Source: Prorocentrum cordatum (taxonomy: Eukaryota > Sar > Dinophyceae > Prorocentrales > Prorocentraceae). From it: DNA of 64,000 nt. Shown here piece after piece: positions 10,449-21,420 of the stretch. Made by a program: the position numbers and the translations under genes. The stretch's first letter is position 1. Every line of letters starts with the position of its first letter. Where the stretch lies: assembly GCA_963575745.1 (NCBI GenBank), contig CAUYUJ010017899.1:75001-139000 (forward strand), given 5' to 3'. Under the pieces are notes generated by a model. The model was not told where the DNA came from, ran no database searches, and saw only the letters and a list, made by a program, of their open reading frames with translations.

Positions 10449-10680
10449 TTCAGGAGGAGGAGGAGGAGGAGGAGGAGGAGGAGGAGGAGGAGGAGGAGGA
10501 GGAGGAGAAGAGAAAGAGGAGGAGGAGGAGGAGTAGGATGAGTAGGAGAAGGAAAGGATGAGGAGGGAGGAGGAGGAGGGAGATGAGGAGGAGGAGGAGG
10601 GAGGAGGAGGAGGAGGAGGAGGAGGAGGAGGAGGAGGAGGAGGAGGAGGAGGAGGAGGAGGAGGAGGAGGAGAAAGAGGA
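10449..10680. repeat. (GGA)n array
   Basis: GGA/GAG triplets with short GTAGGAT and GAAAGA interruptions. Confidence 0.95.
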
Positions 10681-10734
10681 GCGGGCAGCAGGAAAGGCAA
10701 ACGAGGGGATCTGCTCAGTGGGAGGGGAGGGAGG

Positions 10735-11060
10735 GAAGCAGCGACCCCACAACCGCCCATTTGTCGCCCAGCGGGGCGGGGTGCCCCAACCCGCCCAGGG
10801 AAGTGCGGCTTCGCTGCCCAGAGCCAGCCGCCGATCTAACGGCGATGTATCGCCAGTTCCAGAAGTTTGTGCTTTGCAGCTCTGCATCCACGTGCAGAGG
10901 GGGGTACGGGGAGGGGGGAAGGCTTCTCAGAAGCACCCTGCTTCTTAGAAGGCGCGGGCCTTGTCTGTAGATGTATGGCCGGCGCCTTCTAAGAAACAGC
11001 CTCCTTCTAAGAAGCCTCCCCCCCTCCCCCTACCTCCTTTTGCGCGCCGCCAATCCACGT
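10735..11060. repeat. local duplication, copy 1
   Basis: 10,735-10,865 is a dispersed module also at 3,010 and 13,355. 10,859-11,060 is repeated at 11,263-11,395 and 11,625-11,680 (CAGAAGTTTGTGCTTTGCAG; then GGCGCGGGCC; then GCGCGCCGCCA). Confidence 0.8.
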
Positions 11061-11262
11061 CAATGTTCCCCCCCCGAGCCGTTCCCCCCCAAGAGCAAGC
11101 AGTGACATTGCATCCACTCGCGCGTGCGCCACAGCCAAATGGCGCTCAGGCCCGAGAGCCGCCCTGGAGCGGCGTGCGTCGCAGCCTGCCGTGCCGCCTT
11201 GGTCCAGAGAAAGGCCCTGCACGAAAACATCAGCTTTCGCGTGTCTGCGCGGACATCCAGAA

Positions 11263-11680
11263 GTTTTTGCTTTGCAGCTCTGCAGCCACATGCAGAAAGG
11301 AGTATGGGGGATGGGGGAAGGCCTGGCACCCCTGTTTCTTCGAAGGCGCGGGCCTCGTCTATGGGTGCAGGGTCGGCGCCTTCCAAGAAGCAGCCTGAGA
11401 CGGGGGTCAATGCAAACGAGGGTCAGCCAGAGCGCCCGATCTTGCAGGATCCTGCAGGGACAGGGTCGCATTGAACCGGGTTTGGGTGCAGGATCCTGGA
11501 GGATTTTGCAGGATCCCTCGCGTTGACCCGGGTTTGGGTGCAGGATCTTGCAGGATCTTGCAGGATTCTGCAAGGCCTGACTGACCCGGGTCTGGATTGA
11601 CCCGGGTCAGAAGATCACCGAGCCTCCTTCCTAAGCAGCCGTCCCCCCTCCCCTACCCCCTTGTGCGCGCCGCCAGCTTC
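11263..11680. repeat. local duplication, copy 2, with internal insert
   Basis: Matches 10,859-11,060 but is split. Positions about 11,400-11,612 are an inserted minisatellite of TGCAGGATC(T/C) and TTGACCCGGGT units. The flanks resume the duplicated sequence (CTAAGCAGCC..., GCGCGCCGCCAGC). Confidence 0.75.
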
Positions 11681-12039
11681 TGCTGTTTCTTGTCCCTCTG
11701 TGGCCATGATGCTCGCTCCCCAGACTCCCGACGCCGTGCCTCTTTCACAGCGCGGGCCCCTGGAGACCTGGAGGTCCCGACCCCTTCTCCGGGACCGTTT
11801 GTTCGTGGATTCCCGAGCCGTGCTTCCAAGGCCCCCCGGGGCCCGGTGAGGGCCCCGGGGGGCCCGAGAGTGGCCCGAAAGCCTTCCGCCCATGTGTGGA
11901 TGTTCCTCTGGCACGACCCGAAGTGCTTCACGCTCTGATGGCGCTCCGGCCGTCCGGGGCCCTCCCCCCCCAAAAGTTTCCCCCCCTTCTCCCCGGGCCT
12001 CTGCCGTAGCCGCCACCCCAGACGTTTCCCGATCTGTTT
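11681..12039. other. unassigned GC-rich spacer
   Basis: Contains another member of the TCCCGACCCCTTCTCCGGG dispersed family (about 11,785). No gene recognised. Confidence 0.45.
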
Positions 12040-12450
12040 TCGTCAATCCGTGGCCCCAGAGGTCCCGACCCCTTCCCCAGGGGTGGGTTTTCGTTCTGGA
12101 TCCATTTTTGACAGTCCCCCAGGCTCGATCACGGGCCCTGGAGGCCGAAACCAGGGATAAGCCGCCAGGCTGACAGAATCAAGTCCACGGAGATCTGGAC
12201 CGCAACTTGGACCCAAGGCGCCGCCGAACAAGAAAGTATTGCTGTGCCTTTTCTCGGGGGCGGCTAAGACGGGGGCGATGACTGGGGGGGGGTGGATCTC
12301 ACGGCGGGGGCCATGAGATCTCCGCAGATTTCATGGTCCCCTTTCTTCTTTCAGTGCGTCCCCGCTCCCCCCCACCCTCTGGGCCGCGCACATGCCGGCG
12401 GCCATGAGTTGCGGCCCCCCTCTTGGACGCCCCCCTCTTGTCAGGAGCGC
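12040..12450. repeat. dispersed repeat A, copy 1
   Basis: Pairs with 18,250-18,560 on the same strand. Shared landmarks are CGACCCCTTCCCCAGGGG...GGATCCAT, GGGGCCATGA(G/T)ATCTCCGC, TTTCATGG then CTTCTTTCA, and CTTGGACGCCCCC. The first 160 bp also match 2,234-2,380. Confidence 0.75.
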
Positions 12451-13800
12451 GAGAAGGACGTGGACGTACATGAATCCACGTTGCTTTCGAACGTACGCGT
12501 TGCGCGAACGTTCGTAGTACGCGGCCCGTCTGGCGGATTGGGGGGCCGTATTCATGTACGTCCTCACGCGGCGCGGTGGGCTTCTGGTCGGAGCGTGGCA
12601 TCCAGGCCTCTCAGCATGGGGCCAGAGCGGGGCAGACGGTCTCGGAGGATCGCGCAGCGCCGCTGCTGCGGCTCGCTTCGAAGCCCGATCTTCTCCATGC
12701 CCAGGCGTCCGACGTCGTGATTCATCCCAGACCCCCTCGGGTCATGAAAAAATAATGATGGAAGGTTTTTCGCTGAATTCGGCCTCTGGGGGCCCTTACC
12801 GTGCCTCGGGATCGTCCAAAAACGACTCGGGATTAGAAACTGGGCCCAGGGGATTGGCCTGGACCTCTGGGAGTTGCCTCTTGAACAAATCATGACGTCG
12901 GGGGTCTGGGTTCGCAGCGCGGCTCTCCAGAGGTCTGGGCCTCTTTCCAGGGACTGGCTTCTCATCCTGAGCCGTTTCCTGGCGGTCCTAGGGCTCGAGG
13001 ATGGTAGGGTCCCGCCGTCGCCGATGCTTCGGCGATGCGTCGGCGAGGCGGCGCGATCCTTTGGCCCCATCTGCTACGGCCCCACTGGGGAGGGCGGCCG
13101 CCAGTCTCGCGCGCGCGGCGGCCCCAGAGGTCCAGCGTGCTGACTCGTTGTCGGTGCGGGGCCACCCGAAGTCCCCAGACCTCCAACGCATGCTAAAACA
13201 CATCACGACAAGGTTTTTCGTCGCTTTCGGCCTCTGGGGCCCTCGCTGGGCCCCGGGACCGGTATGACACGATCGGGGAGGAAAGCTGGTCGCCTCCAGA
13301 GCTCCGGGGACCCCGTATTTCAGGCACAGCGATAGAGACAGGCTCAGAGGGGAACGCATCGACCCCCAAATGTCCCATTGATCGCCGATGAGGGCCCGAT
13401 GGCCCACCGCACCCAGGAACGTGCGGATTCGCTGCCAGGGCCTGGCAGCGCTTTCCTGAAAAAACGGCCATCGCACACTAGTCTTCTTCCCTCAACGCAA
13501 AATCAAAACACAATTGTTTTCACGCTGCCACATTTGCTCTTACCTGACCGCCAGCCTTACTAACACCACTACTGTTTTCAAAATCAATTTGGTAAGGCCT
13601 CCAGCACCTACACTCCTTCTTAACGCCAGGCGCACCGCCGACTCCAGGGCGATGTTCCCGCCCTGAGCCAGTCCCCTCCTGTCGTTGCCCCCAGCGTGGA
13701 AGACATGAAGAGCTTGGATGTCCGGGTCCCGACGGGCCGCAGGGGTCGGGCGTGCTGGCTTTCCGTCGGGTGCGGGGCCCCCCGAAGTCCAGGGCTTTCA
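12451..13800. other. spacer with fragments of dispersed repeats
   Basis: No gene. CGATGCGTCGGCGAGGCGGC near 13,031 resembles 53,160-53,180. 13,355-13,450 repeats the module at 3,010 and 10,735. Segments near 12,775 and 13,226 look like the GGCCTCTGGGG(C)CC family in the opposite sense. Confidence 0.5.
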
Positions 13801-13806
13801 CGTTGT

Positions 13807-13896
<90 letters not shown>

Positions 13897-13900
13897 AATC
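13801..13900. repeat. (TTGCTG)n/(TTG)n microsatellite
   Basis: TTGCTG hexamers pass into pure TTG triplets. Confidence 0.95.
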
Positions 13901-14054
13901 TCATTTCTGAAGAATAATTATTGTTGATCCCCCCCCCACCGGTGCATATTCTTTTTCTCAATCAAAGTGTGCCCCTCGACGCTCGCACCCTGTTTTTTGA
14001 CAGGGAAAGTCTTGATGCTCAAACTGGGCCCCTGGCCCCCGGGTTACAACAACA

Positions 14055-14290
14055 ACGGCTCCCGCTTGAGACTTCCTTGCAATATAGCCAGGACCCCCGC
14101 TCCCGCCCGAGACTTCCTCGCATTCTATTCAGGAATCGCGCTCTCGCTTGGGACTTCCTTACAATTTATTCAGGAATCGCTCTCCTGGCGCTCTGGAGTC
14201 GCGCTCTCGCTGGAGACTTGCTTACAACTTACTGAAGAATGGCCTTGCGTTGGAATTTCTTGCAATTTGCCCAAGCGCCGCGCTCCCGAC
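14055..14290. repeat. degenerate tandem repeat, related to 34-kb array
   Basis: CTCCCGCTTGAGACTTCCT-type units recur about 35-60 bp apart (14,060; 14,103; 14,138; 14,200; 14,240). The same motif is part of the 159-bp unit at 34.3-35.2 kb. Confidence 0.7.
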
Positions 14291-14570
14291 ACCCAGGCAC
14301 CCAGGAGTCGCGCCCGTTGTGGCCCCATGTGCATGCCCTTCGTGGCCCCGCTGTCGCCATTTATGTCCCCCTCACTGTCCTACGTGGCCCAGTTGCTACC
14401 CTCTGTGGCCCCATAGTTGCCTTCTGTGGCCCTGCATTATCTGCACTTCGTGGCCCCCCGCTCGTTCGCGCTCTTCGTGGCCCCATGCGCATTCCCTTCG
14501 TGTCCCCGCTGTCGCCCTTCGTGGCCTACTTCGTGCGCTTCGTGGCCCTGCTGTCATTCTCTCTCGCTCT
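14291..14570. repeat. degenerate CTTCGTGGCCCC repeat
   Basis: CTTCGTGGCCCC-like blocks recur at irregular 25-50 bp spacing. Open frames here are by-products. Confidence 0.6.
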
Positions 14571-14574
14571 CGCT

Positions 14575-14616
14575 TTCGCTCGTCGTCGCCGTCGTCGTCG
14601 TCGCCGTCGTCTTCGA

Positions 14617-14649
<33 letters not shown>

Positions 14650-14660
14650 GGTCGGTCCCC
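14575..14660. repeat. (CGT)n array
   Basis: CGT/CGC triplets; 14,661-14,885 after it is unassigned GC-rich DNA with a repeated GGTCCGCGGCCGCCCCGCCG (14,690 and 14,722). Confidence 0.85.
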
Positions 14661-14885
14661 TGTCCATCCCTCCTGGGGTCGGGTCGACGGTCCGCGGCCG
14701 CCCCGCCGATCAGCAGGCCGACGGTCCGCGGCCGCCCCGCCGCTTGCCGGGGCCCGGCCTGCAGGGAAGAAAGGTATACCCCCCAAAAGGGGCTCGATCG
14801 AAGACGAAGAGGGCAGGTATCGAGGGTTTGGGAAATACGCGTTATTGGACATTAGAGCATATAAGGCCGAACAGTCTTAAAATTA

Positions 14886-14960
14886 TTTGTGTTTTTTGTT
14901 GTAGTTGTTGTTGTGGTTGTGGTTGTGGTTGCGGTTGTTGTTGTTGATGTTGTTGTTGCT

Positions 14961-15016
<56 letters not shown>

Positions 15017-15154
15017 GGTTGTGGTTGTTGTTGGTGTTGGTGTTGTGTTGTGTTGTGTTGTGTTGTGTTTGTTTGTTTGTTTGTTTGTTTGTTTGTTTGT
15101 TTATGTATTTGTTGTTGTCGTTGTTGCTGTTGCTGTTGCTGTTGTTGCTGTTGT

Positions 15155-15222
<68 letters not shown>

Positions 15223-15300
15223 CTGTATTTGTACTTGTTGTTGTTGTGGTTTTTGTTAGTGTTTGTTTTTGTTCCACCAGTTTGTGTTTGTTGTTGTTTT
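14886..15300. repeat. (TTG)n/(TTGCTG)n/(TTTG)n array
   Basis: About 400 bp of TTG-based triplets with GTT, CTG and a TTTG tetranucleotide run (15,065-15,100). All frames stay open or nearly so, producing spurious poly-Val, poly-Leu and poly-Cys ORFs. Confidence 0.95.
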
Positions 15301-15440
15301 TTTGTATTTGTTTCGTTTGTTGCCTCGGCGGCCTGGGCCCCAGCGCCGTGGCGGTCACGCAGCGTGGGCCGAGCGAGCGGCGAGCGGAGGGGGAACGGGA
15401 AGGCCACGAGCCTGAAGCAGATCCCCAACCCTCACCGAGC

Positions 15441-15574
15441 GCGTTCCACTACTCGCAAAGTGCCTACTCGCAAACGTCCGAAAGACACATGTCCGCTTTG
15501 ATGTAACTTATGGTAGATCCTCCGCCCAGGATTCAGGCCGTTTGCGAGAAGTTACTTTGCGAGTAGTGGAACGC
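15441..15574. mobile_element. 134-bp foldback element
   Basis: The arms are 15,441-15,476 and 15,539-15,574. The first 21 bases of the left arm (from GCGTTCCACTACTCGC) and the last 6 are exactly complementary to the right arm, with about four mismatches between. The loop is 62 bp. This fits a MITE or foldback insertion; no target duplication is obvious. Confidence 0.7.
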
Positions 15575-16584
15575 ACTTGTCTAAATCCTATGATCAGGCA
15601 ATCGCAAACATGGATCAAGGGGGCGTGGATCAGCGTCGGGTCCCGTTTCAATGGGAAGTCGCGGACTTGCGGCGCCAAGCGAGGCGGCACCAGCCGCGTT
15701 CGCCAATTCAATGGATCGTGAAATCCAGGTTTGCGCGCCTCTGACATTGTTGGCATCGCCTTGCATCTCGATGCCGATCTTGAGGATTCCCGCAGCTTCT
15801 GAGGGCGCATCCCTAAGACGAGGGATCGTCAATCTCAGGGTCCAGGATCGGCTCGTGTTCATGTTCTGGGACAGGGGACAGGGCTAGGGATTAGGGATAG
15901 TCAGGCTCAGGGGTAGGGATGGGGACAGCCAGTCAAAGAGCCCATCGCCTTTTGTCTAGCCGATCTTGGGGGATAGGGATTCGCTCGAGGCCGGTTGGGA
16001 GGGGCCGGGAGAAGCGGCGGCCACGCGGCGATGGCGCACGAAACGGACGCGGGGAGCCCCGAGACCCGGGCGCTGCAATCTTTTCCCGTCGGGCGTCTTC
16101 AACGGGTCGAGCAGGGCATCGAGTGCGGCATTGATCTGCCCCAGCGCTGATTTCCCCGCCGAGCTTCTGCGAAAGGCAAGCAGAACATATTCCGTCGACG
16201 TACGACACGCTCTGTGGGAAACTCAAGAGTGGGGTACATCAATTCTGCAGTCGATCACCCACTCGAATGGGTTTCGTGCCCCAGGGCCCTCAGACATCGA
16301 TCCAGCTGGAAACATGTTGCAGAAAGATGGTGTCTGTTTTTTTTGTTTTACGATGTCGCAGTGGCTGCAAGAGAGTCCCCAAACCTTCCCGCACACGGGG
16401 GCTGGCTTCCCATCCTCGGCCCTCTCTCGACCGCCCACGGGGCCCAGCGAGGGCCCTCGCCCGCCCCCCCAGGTTGCCGAACCGCGAAGGGCCTCTTCTT
16501 TTGTTTTTTGTCGGTGCGCTGCAGGCCTGGGCTCTCGGGCCCCGACGGCCGTCGCAGACCGCCTGGGCACCCCTCGGTGCAGAC
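15575..16584. other. unassigned spacer
   Basis: Contains a short GGGATTAGGGATAGTCAGG/GGGGTAGGGATGG degenerate repeat (15,870-15,930) and a segment near 16,290 (ACATCGATCCAGCTGGAAA) that recurs near 23,242. No gene recognised. Confidence 0.45.
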
Positions 16585-16870
16585 GCTCTCGGCGGAGGCG
16601 CCGCTGCGGGCAGGCACCCCGCGGCGAGACAGCCTCCGGCGACCAGCGAGGACCCACGAAGACCGGTCTCGGCCGAGGCGCAGCTGCGGGCAGTCCCTCC
16701 GAGGAGAGGAGACCTCCGACCGACCGACGCGAAACCTGCGATCACCGACCCGCGAGGCCCGATCCTCCGAGGGTACGACGTCGGCGATGCGCAGCTGCGG
16801 GCAGGCGCCCTGGGGCGAGCAGGCCTCCGACGACCAGCGAGAATCTCTCCAACGATCCACGGAGAAAAAC
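16585..16870. repeat. three diverged tandem units
   Basis: Units of about 85-115 bp begin with GAGGCGC(C/A)GCTGCGGGCAG at about 16,598, 16,676 and 16,787 and continue CTCCG(A/G)CGACCAGCGAG. A related single unit lies at 1,660-1,745. Confidence 0.75.
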
Positions 16871-16899
16871 CTCCCACGAGCAACCCGAGGCGAGAAGCC

Positions 16900-16982
16900 C
16901 TCCTCCTCCTCCTCCTCCCTCCTCCTCCTCCTCCTCCCTCCTCCTCCTCCTCCTCCTCCTCCTCCTCCTCCTCCTCCTCCTA
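16900..16982. repeat. (CTC)n array
   Basis: CTC triplets with a few CTCC shifts. Confidence 0.9.
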
Positions 16983-17171
16983 CGGCCCGAAGCAGTCACG
17001 AAAAGACCGACCCTCGAGAGGCCGGATCCCCCGCCGCGCCGGCTCGATGTGCGCTGCCCCGCCGGGCGGAGGGTCGAAAGCCCACGCAGGGCTCCACGGG
17101 TTCGACCCCACGGCCAGCGAGAGCCCTCGACAGCTCGAGGCTCGCTCCTCGTAGTTTCGGGGCCCAAGAGT

Positions 17172-17780
17172 ACACACCACCACCACCACCACCACCACCA
17201 CCACCACCACCACCACCACCACCACCACCACCACCACCACCACCACCACCACCACCACCACCACCACCACCACCACCACCACCACCACCACCACCACCAC
17301 CACCACCCACCACCACCACCACCACACCACCACCACCACCACCCACCACCACCACCACCACCCCCCACCACCCCCACCACCACCCCACCACCACCACCCC
17401 CACCCACCACCACCCACCACACCACCCACCACCACCACCACCACCGCCACCGCCACCACCACCACCACCACCACCACCGCCACCACCACCACCACCACCA
17501 CCCACCCACCCACCCACCCACCCACCCACCACCCACCACCACCACCCACCCACCACCACCACCACCACCACCACCACCACCACCACCACCACCACCACCA
17601 CCACCACCACCACCACCACCACCACCACCACCACCACCACCACCACCACCACCACCACCACCACCACCACCACCACCACCACCACCACCACCACCACCAC
17701 CACCACCACCACCACCACCACCACCACCACCACCACCACCACCACCACCACCACCACCACCACCACCACCACCACCTCCT
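17172..17780. repeat. (ACC)n satellite-scale array
   Basis: About 600 bp of ACC/CAC triplets. The last 220 bp are almost perfect; the middle holds CCC, ACCC and CGC variants. It gives long poly-His, poly-Pro, poly-Thr and poly-Trp frames on both strands, none of them genes. The length may be compressed in the assembly. Confidence 0.95.
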
Positions 17781-17892
17781 CCTCCTCCTCCTCCTCCCTC
17801 CCTTCCTCTCCCAGGAGAGAGAAGAGGAGTAGGATGGTAGAGGAGGGAGCAGGAATCGACTTGGTAGTCTATATTCTTGGTGCCCGCACCTC

Positions 17893-18085
17893 CGAACCCG
17901 CCGGTTCGATGCCACGACCAACGAGAGCCTGAGATAACCTCGAGGCTCGATCCTCTGAGCCCGCTGGTTCGTCGCCACGATCAACGAGAACCCGAGGCAT
18001 TCTCGAGGCTCGATCCCGCGCCCCGCCGGTTCGATCCCGCGACCAACGAGAGCCTGAGACAACCTCGAGGCTCGATCCTCCGATG
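17893..18085. repeat. 62-bp tandem repeat with B-box-like motif
   Basis: Three units. GGTTCG starts at 17,903, 17,966 and 18,028. Each has CCGG/CTGGTTCG..., (G)ACCAACGAGA, then CTCGAGGCTCGATCC. GTTCGATGC and GTTCGATCC fit the Pol III B-box consensus GWTCRANNC. A related unit lies at 17,030-17,150. Confidence 0.75.
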
Positions 18086-18249
18086 CTGTTCGGGAGTGCA
18101 CGAGGGTGTCATTTACACGTAGCCGTTGGGAGCCCCTAAGCGTGCTGCTCCTTCGTCTTGCCGTCTGCAGGCCTGGTGTCCCTTGATGCCGTCGGCGCGT
18201 CATTGGTGTTGTGCTCGCCCGCCAGCCACGACCCCAGACCTCCTCAGAT

Positions 18250-18560
18250 GTTTTTTCTCAGTCGGCGGCCTCAGAGGCCCCGACCATTCCCTGGGGCTGG
18301 TTCTTCGTTCCGGATCCATCTCTGATGGTTCTGGGGCCAGATATTCTGCAGGCGGTCATGAGAGGGTTGATGACTACGGCGGGGAGGGGATCTCATGGCC
18401 GGGGCCATGATATCTCCGCGGATTTCATGGCCCCCCTTCTTCTTTCAATACGTCCCCTGGTCTCCCCCTCGTCCGCGCGCGCATGCGTCGGGCCATGATC
18501 TGCGAAGCCCTCTCTTGGATTCTCCCCCCTTGGACGCCCCCGAACATCAGGCCACAGAGG
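18250..18560. repeat. dispersed repeat A, copy 2
   Basis: Second copy of the element at 12,040-12,450. The two differ by scattered substitutions and small indels, so they are old. Confidence 0.75.
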
Positions 18561-18970
18561 CCGATATCGAGGAACATCGCTCGGATGGACAACATCGTAT
18601 CCTTGGAAATCTGCGATGACCAACGAGAATCTACAGCCAAATCGCACGGCAAGGAAGAGCACCTTTCCAAGGCTACCCTTGCATCATTGCCCCTCCGGCA
18701 CATCCTTGGCAACTTTCGCTGGTCAGCCCCGTGCGCATTCGCCAATATTGCCTTCCAAGGCCCTTGCCCGAGGGCCCGCGGAGGCAAAGCCGTCGGCGGC
18801 CTCGCTGGCGGATGTCGAGCCAGGGGCTTCCGCGAGGGAGGCGGGCGCCGGCGTTCTCGGGACTTTGGGCCGACCTCGCCTCGGCCGGGGCCCCGGGGCT
18901 TCCGCACAGGCAGCTCCCGAGGCCCTTACCGCGCATCCTTGTTGCGTGTTTTGACTACGACGCCTCGGGG
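18561..18970. other. unassigned GC-rich DNA
   Basis: One frame reads EAKPSAASLADVEPGASARE (about 18,783-18,842). I cannot assign it. Confidence 0.35.
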
Positions 18971-19310
18971 CTCGATCCTCTTCGCCCCGGCTGCCGACGG
19001 CGCAGGTGCGCGCGCCGGGCTCGCCGAGAGCATCGACCCCACGACCCACGAAACAGCCACGAGAGCCTCGACGGGCTCGTCGATCCTCCGCCCCGCGGGT
19101 CCGATCCTCGAGGCTCGATCCTCTTCAGCCCCTTCGCTTGGCCTCACTCGGACGTGTGCATATCTTAATCCGCGAGGACCATCGAGGAACACTGGGATCA
19201 TCTTGTAAAAAAGAACCAACGCACCAAGCTGACGGGGAGTGGACGTCCGAGCGACGGCGAGGCCGCCAGCGGCGGAGGGGCGCGCCTGGCTCGCCGAGAG
19301 GGTCCTCTTC
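18971..19310. repeat. two copies of a ~50-bp motif
   Basis: GGCGCAGGTGCG...GGGCTCGCCGAGAG occurs at 18,999-19,030 and, diverged, at 19,273-19,305. A third copy is at 19,917-19,947. Each lies next to GATCCTC-type DNA. The motif includes an AG|G acceptor-like site. Confidence 0.65.
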
Positions 19311-19531
19311 GGTCCTCCTCGATCCTCCCCTCTCCTCCGGAGGTGCAGCTTGGTCGCGACGTCGGCCCCCAGTCAGGAGGAAAAACCATTCCGACCCCGA
19401 TAGTCGGCGTTTACTGAACGGCCCTGGGCGTTTATTAAACAGCCTTGCCCTGCTCGATTCCTTCCTCGGGCACTTTTCTGAACGGCTTCGCTTGTCGGGG
19501 TGATTTTTGTGAGGGTGGAATTTCTGCTCTA

Positions 19532-19688
19532 CCCAGGGACCTCGACCGCTTCCCTTCCCTGGGGCCAGCTTTCCTCCTGAGTTGTTTTCTGACGGTCCCC
19601 GGGGCCTGTAAACGGCCTCCGTGGGCTGAGCTGGCCGTCGCGATTTTCTGTTGCAACGCCTGGATCTGAGTGCCTTCATCTTCTTCGA
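19532..19688. repeat. dispersed repeat I, copy 1 (matches end of intron 2)
   Basis: Matches 61,033-61,200 on the same strand. Shared landmarks are GCCAGCTTT(T)CCTCCTGA, GTCGCGATTTT, TTGCAACGCCTGGATCTGAG and a terminal TTCTTCGA. Homology ends at 19,688 here and at 61,200 there, two bases before an exon. Confidence 0.75.
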
Positions 19689-19900
19689 TCCTCTCGATTC
19701 TCGATCCTCCTCGATCGATCCTCGATCCTTCGATCCTCTCGATCCTCCTCGATCCTCCTCGATTCTCTTCGATCCATCCTCGATGCATGCTCGATCCTCG
19801 ATCCTTCGGTCCTCTCGATCGTTCTCGGTCCCTTCGATCCATCCTGGATACTCCTCGATCCTCGACTTTCCTCGATCCTCTCGATCGTCCTCGATCCTTC
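19680..19900. repeat. (GATCCTC)n-type minisatellite
   Basis: CTCGATCCT units of 7-10 bp with CTT variants. The same family is at 22,175-22,740. Confidence 0.9.
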
Positions 19901-19924
19901 CCGCCCCCGCCAGCGGCGGCGCAG

Positions 19925-20017
19925 GTGCGTGCCGGGCTCGCCGAGAGGATCGATGCCCTCGAGAGCGAGGGCGCGGCGCGCTTCGGGGGCCTCGGTGGGC
20001 TGCTGGAGGAGTCGGGA
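19925..20017 (+). CDS. possible coiled-coil mini-exon
   Basis: After a pyrimidine-rich GATCCTC tract and GGCGCAG|GTGCG, the frame reads VRAGLAERIDALESEG and then ARFGGLGGLLEESG, a non-repetitive helix-forming pattern. It stops being plausible near 20,017. The similar patterns at 2,722, 22,046 and 22,770 are all on the + strand and could be scattered exons of one coiled-coil gene, or copies of one repeat. No homologue recognised. Confidence 0.25.
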
Positions 20018-20059
20018 AGACGCAAGACTCGAGTTCTCCCTTGGTTGGTGTAAACGCTG

Positions 20060-21420
20060 GGGGCGTGTTATGTATGTACATATGTATGTCTGTCTGTATG
20101 TCTGTATACATGTTCGTGTGTATGTATGTATGTAAGTATGTATGTATGTATGCATGTATGTATGTATGTATGTATGTACGTACGTACGTACGTACGGACG
20201 TACGTATGCATGCATGTATCTATGTATGTATGTAAATATGTAATTATGTATGTAGGAATGCATGTATGCATGCATTACTGTATGTATGTATGCATGTATG
20301 TGTATATGTCTGTGTGTATGCATGTACGTATATCTATATGTGTGTACGTATGTTTGTATACATGTGCGCATGCATGCACTTATGTATGTATATCTGTCTG
20401 TATGCATGCATGCAAGTGTTTATGTTTGTCTATGCATGCATACATGCATGTATGTAGGTAGGTATGCATGCTGTATGAGTGTGTACGTATGTATTTATGT
20501 AGGTGTGCCTGTCTTTCTGTCTGTCGTTCTGTCTGTCCGTCTGTCCGTATGTATGTTTGTATATATTTATTGGAATATGTACGTATACATGTATATAATG
20601 TAATGCGCTGTAATGTAATGATAATGAATTGGATGATCTCGTAGTGCAATGTGTTGTAATGCGTGGCATTTACATTCTGTATGTATGTATTGGTGCATGT
20701 ATGTGTGTAAGTATGTATGTTTATGAACGTTTGTATAATGAACATATGTATATACATTTATACACACAGGTATATATATATATATATATATCCACGTACG
20801 TATGCATGCATGCATGCACACATTCATGCAGGCATGACATTATGTATGCATTTAGGTAGGTACGATGTATGTATGTATGCATGCATGCATGTATGCATAT
20901 ATATGTGTGTTGTAGTGTATTGCGTTTTATTGTGCTTTAATGAATGAATGCATGCATGCTTGCATGGGTTTGTCTGTCTGTTTGTACGTGTGTGTATGTA
21001 CGTACGTATGTACGTACGTACGCACTTGTGTATGTATGTATGCATGCATGCATGCATGCATGCATGCATAAATGTATGTATGTATGCATGTATGTATGTA
21101 CGTGTGTGTATGTATGCATGTATGCATGTATGCATGTATGCATGTATGCATGTATGCATGTATGCATGTATGCATGTATGCATGTATGCATGTATGTATG
21201 TATGTATGCATGTATGTATGTATGTATCTATGTATGTGTGTATGTGTGTATTTGTGTATGTGTGTGCATGTGTGTATGTGTGTATTTGTGTATGGGTGTA
21301 TGTATGCACGTATGCATGTATTTATGTATGTATGCATGCATGCATGTATGTATGTGCGTATTCATTGAAGATATATATGCACGTACGTACGTACTTTCGT
21401 ATGTACGCACATCTGTTGTG
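20060..21420. repeat. (TATG)n tetranucleotide array
   Basis: About 1.3 kb of TATG/GCATG/TACG tetranucleotides, with an AATGTAATG patch near 20,600-20,680 and a TA run at 20,772-20,790. Period-4 DNA without stops gives false Tyr-Val-Cys-Met frames in every register. Confidence 0.95.

Noticed and set aside
15966-17840. 624-codon His/Pro-rich frame and 407-codon Trp/Val-rich reverse frame
   Set aside because: Produced by the (ACC)n array, open in all registers.
20060-21420. Many overlapping 60-240-codon Tyr/Val/Cys/Met and His/Thr frames
   Set aside because: A TATG tetranucleotide array lacks stops in every frame.
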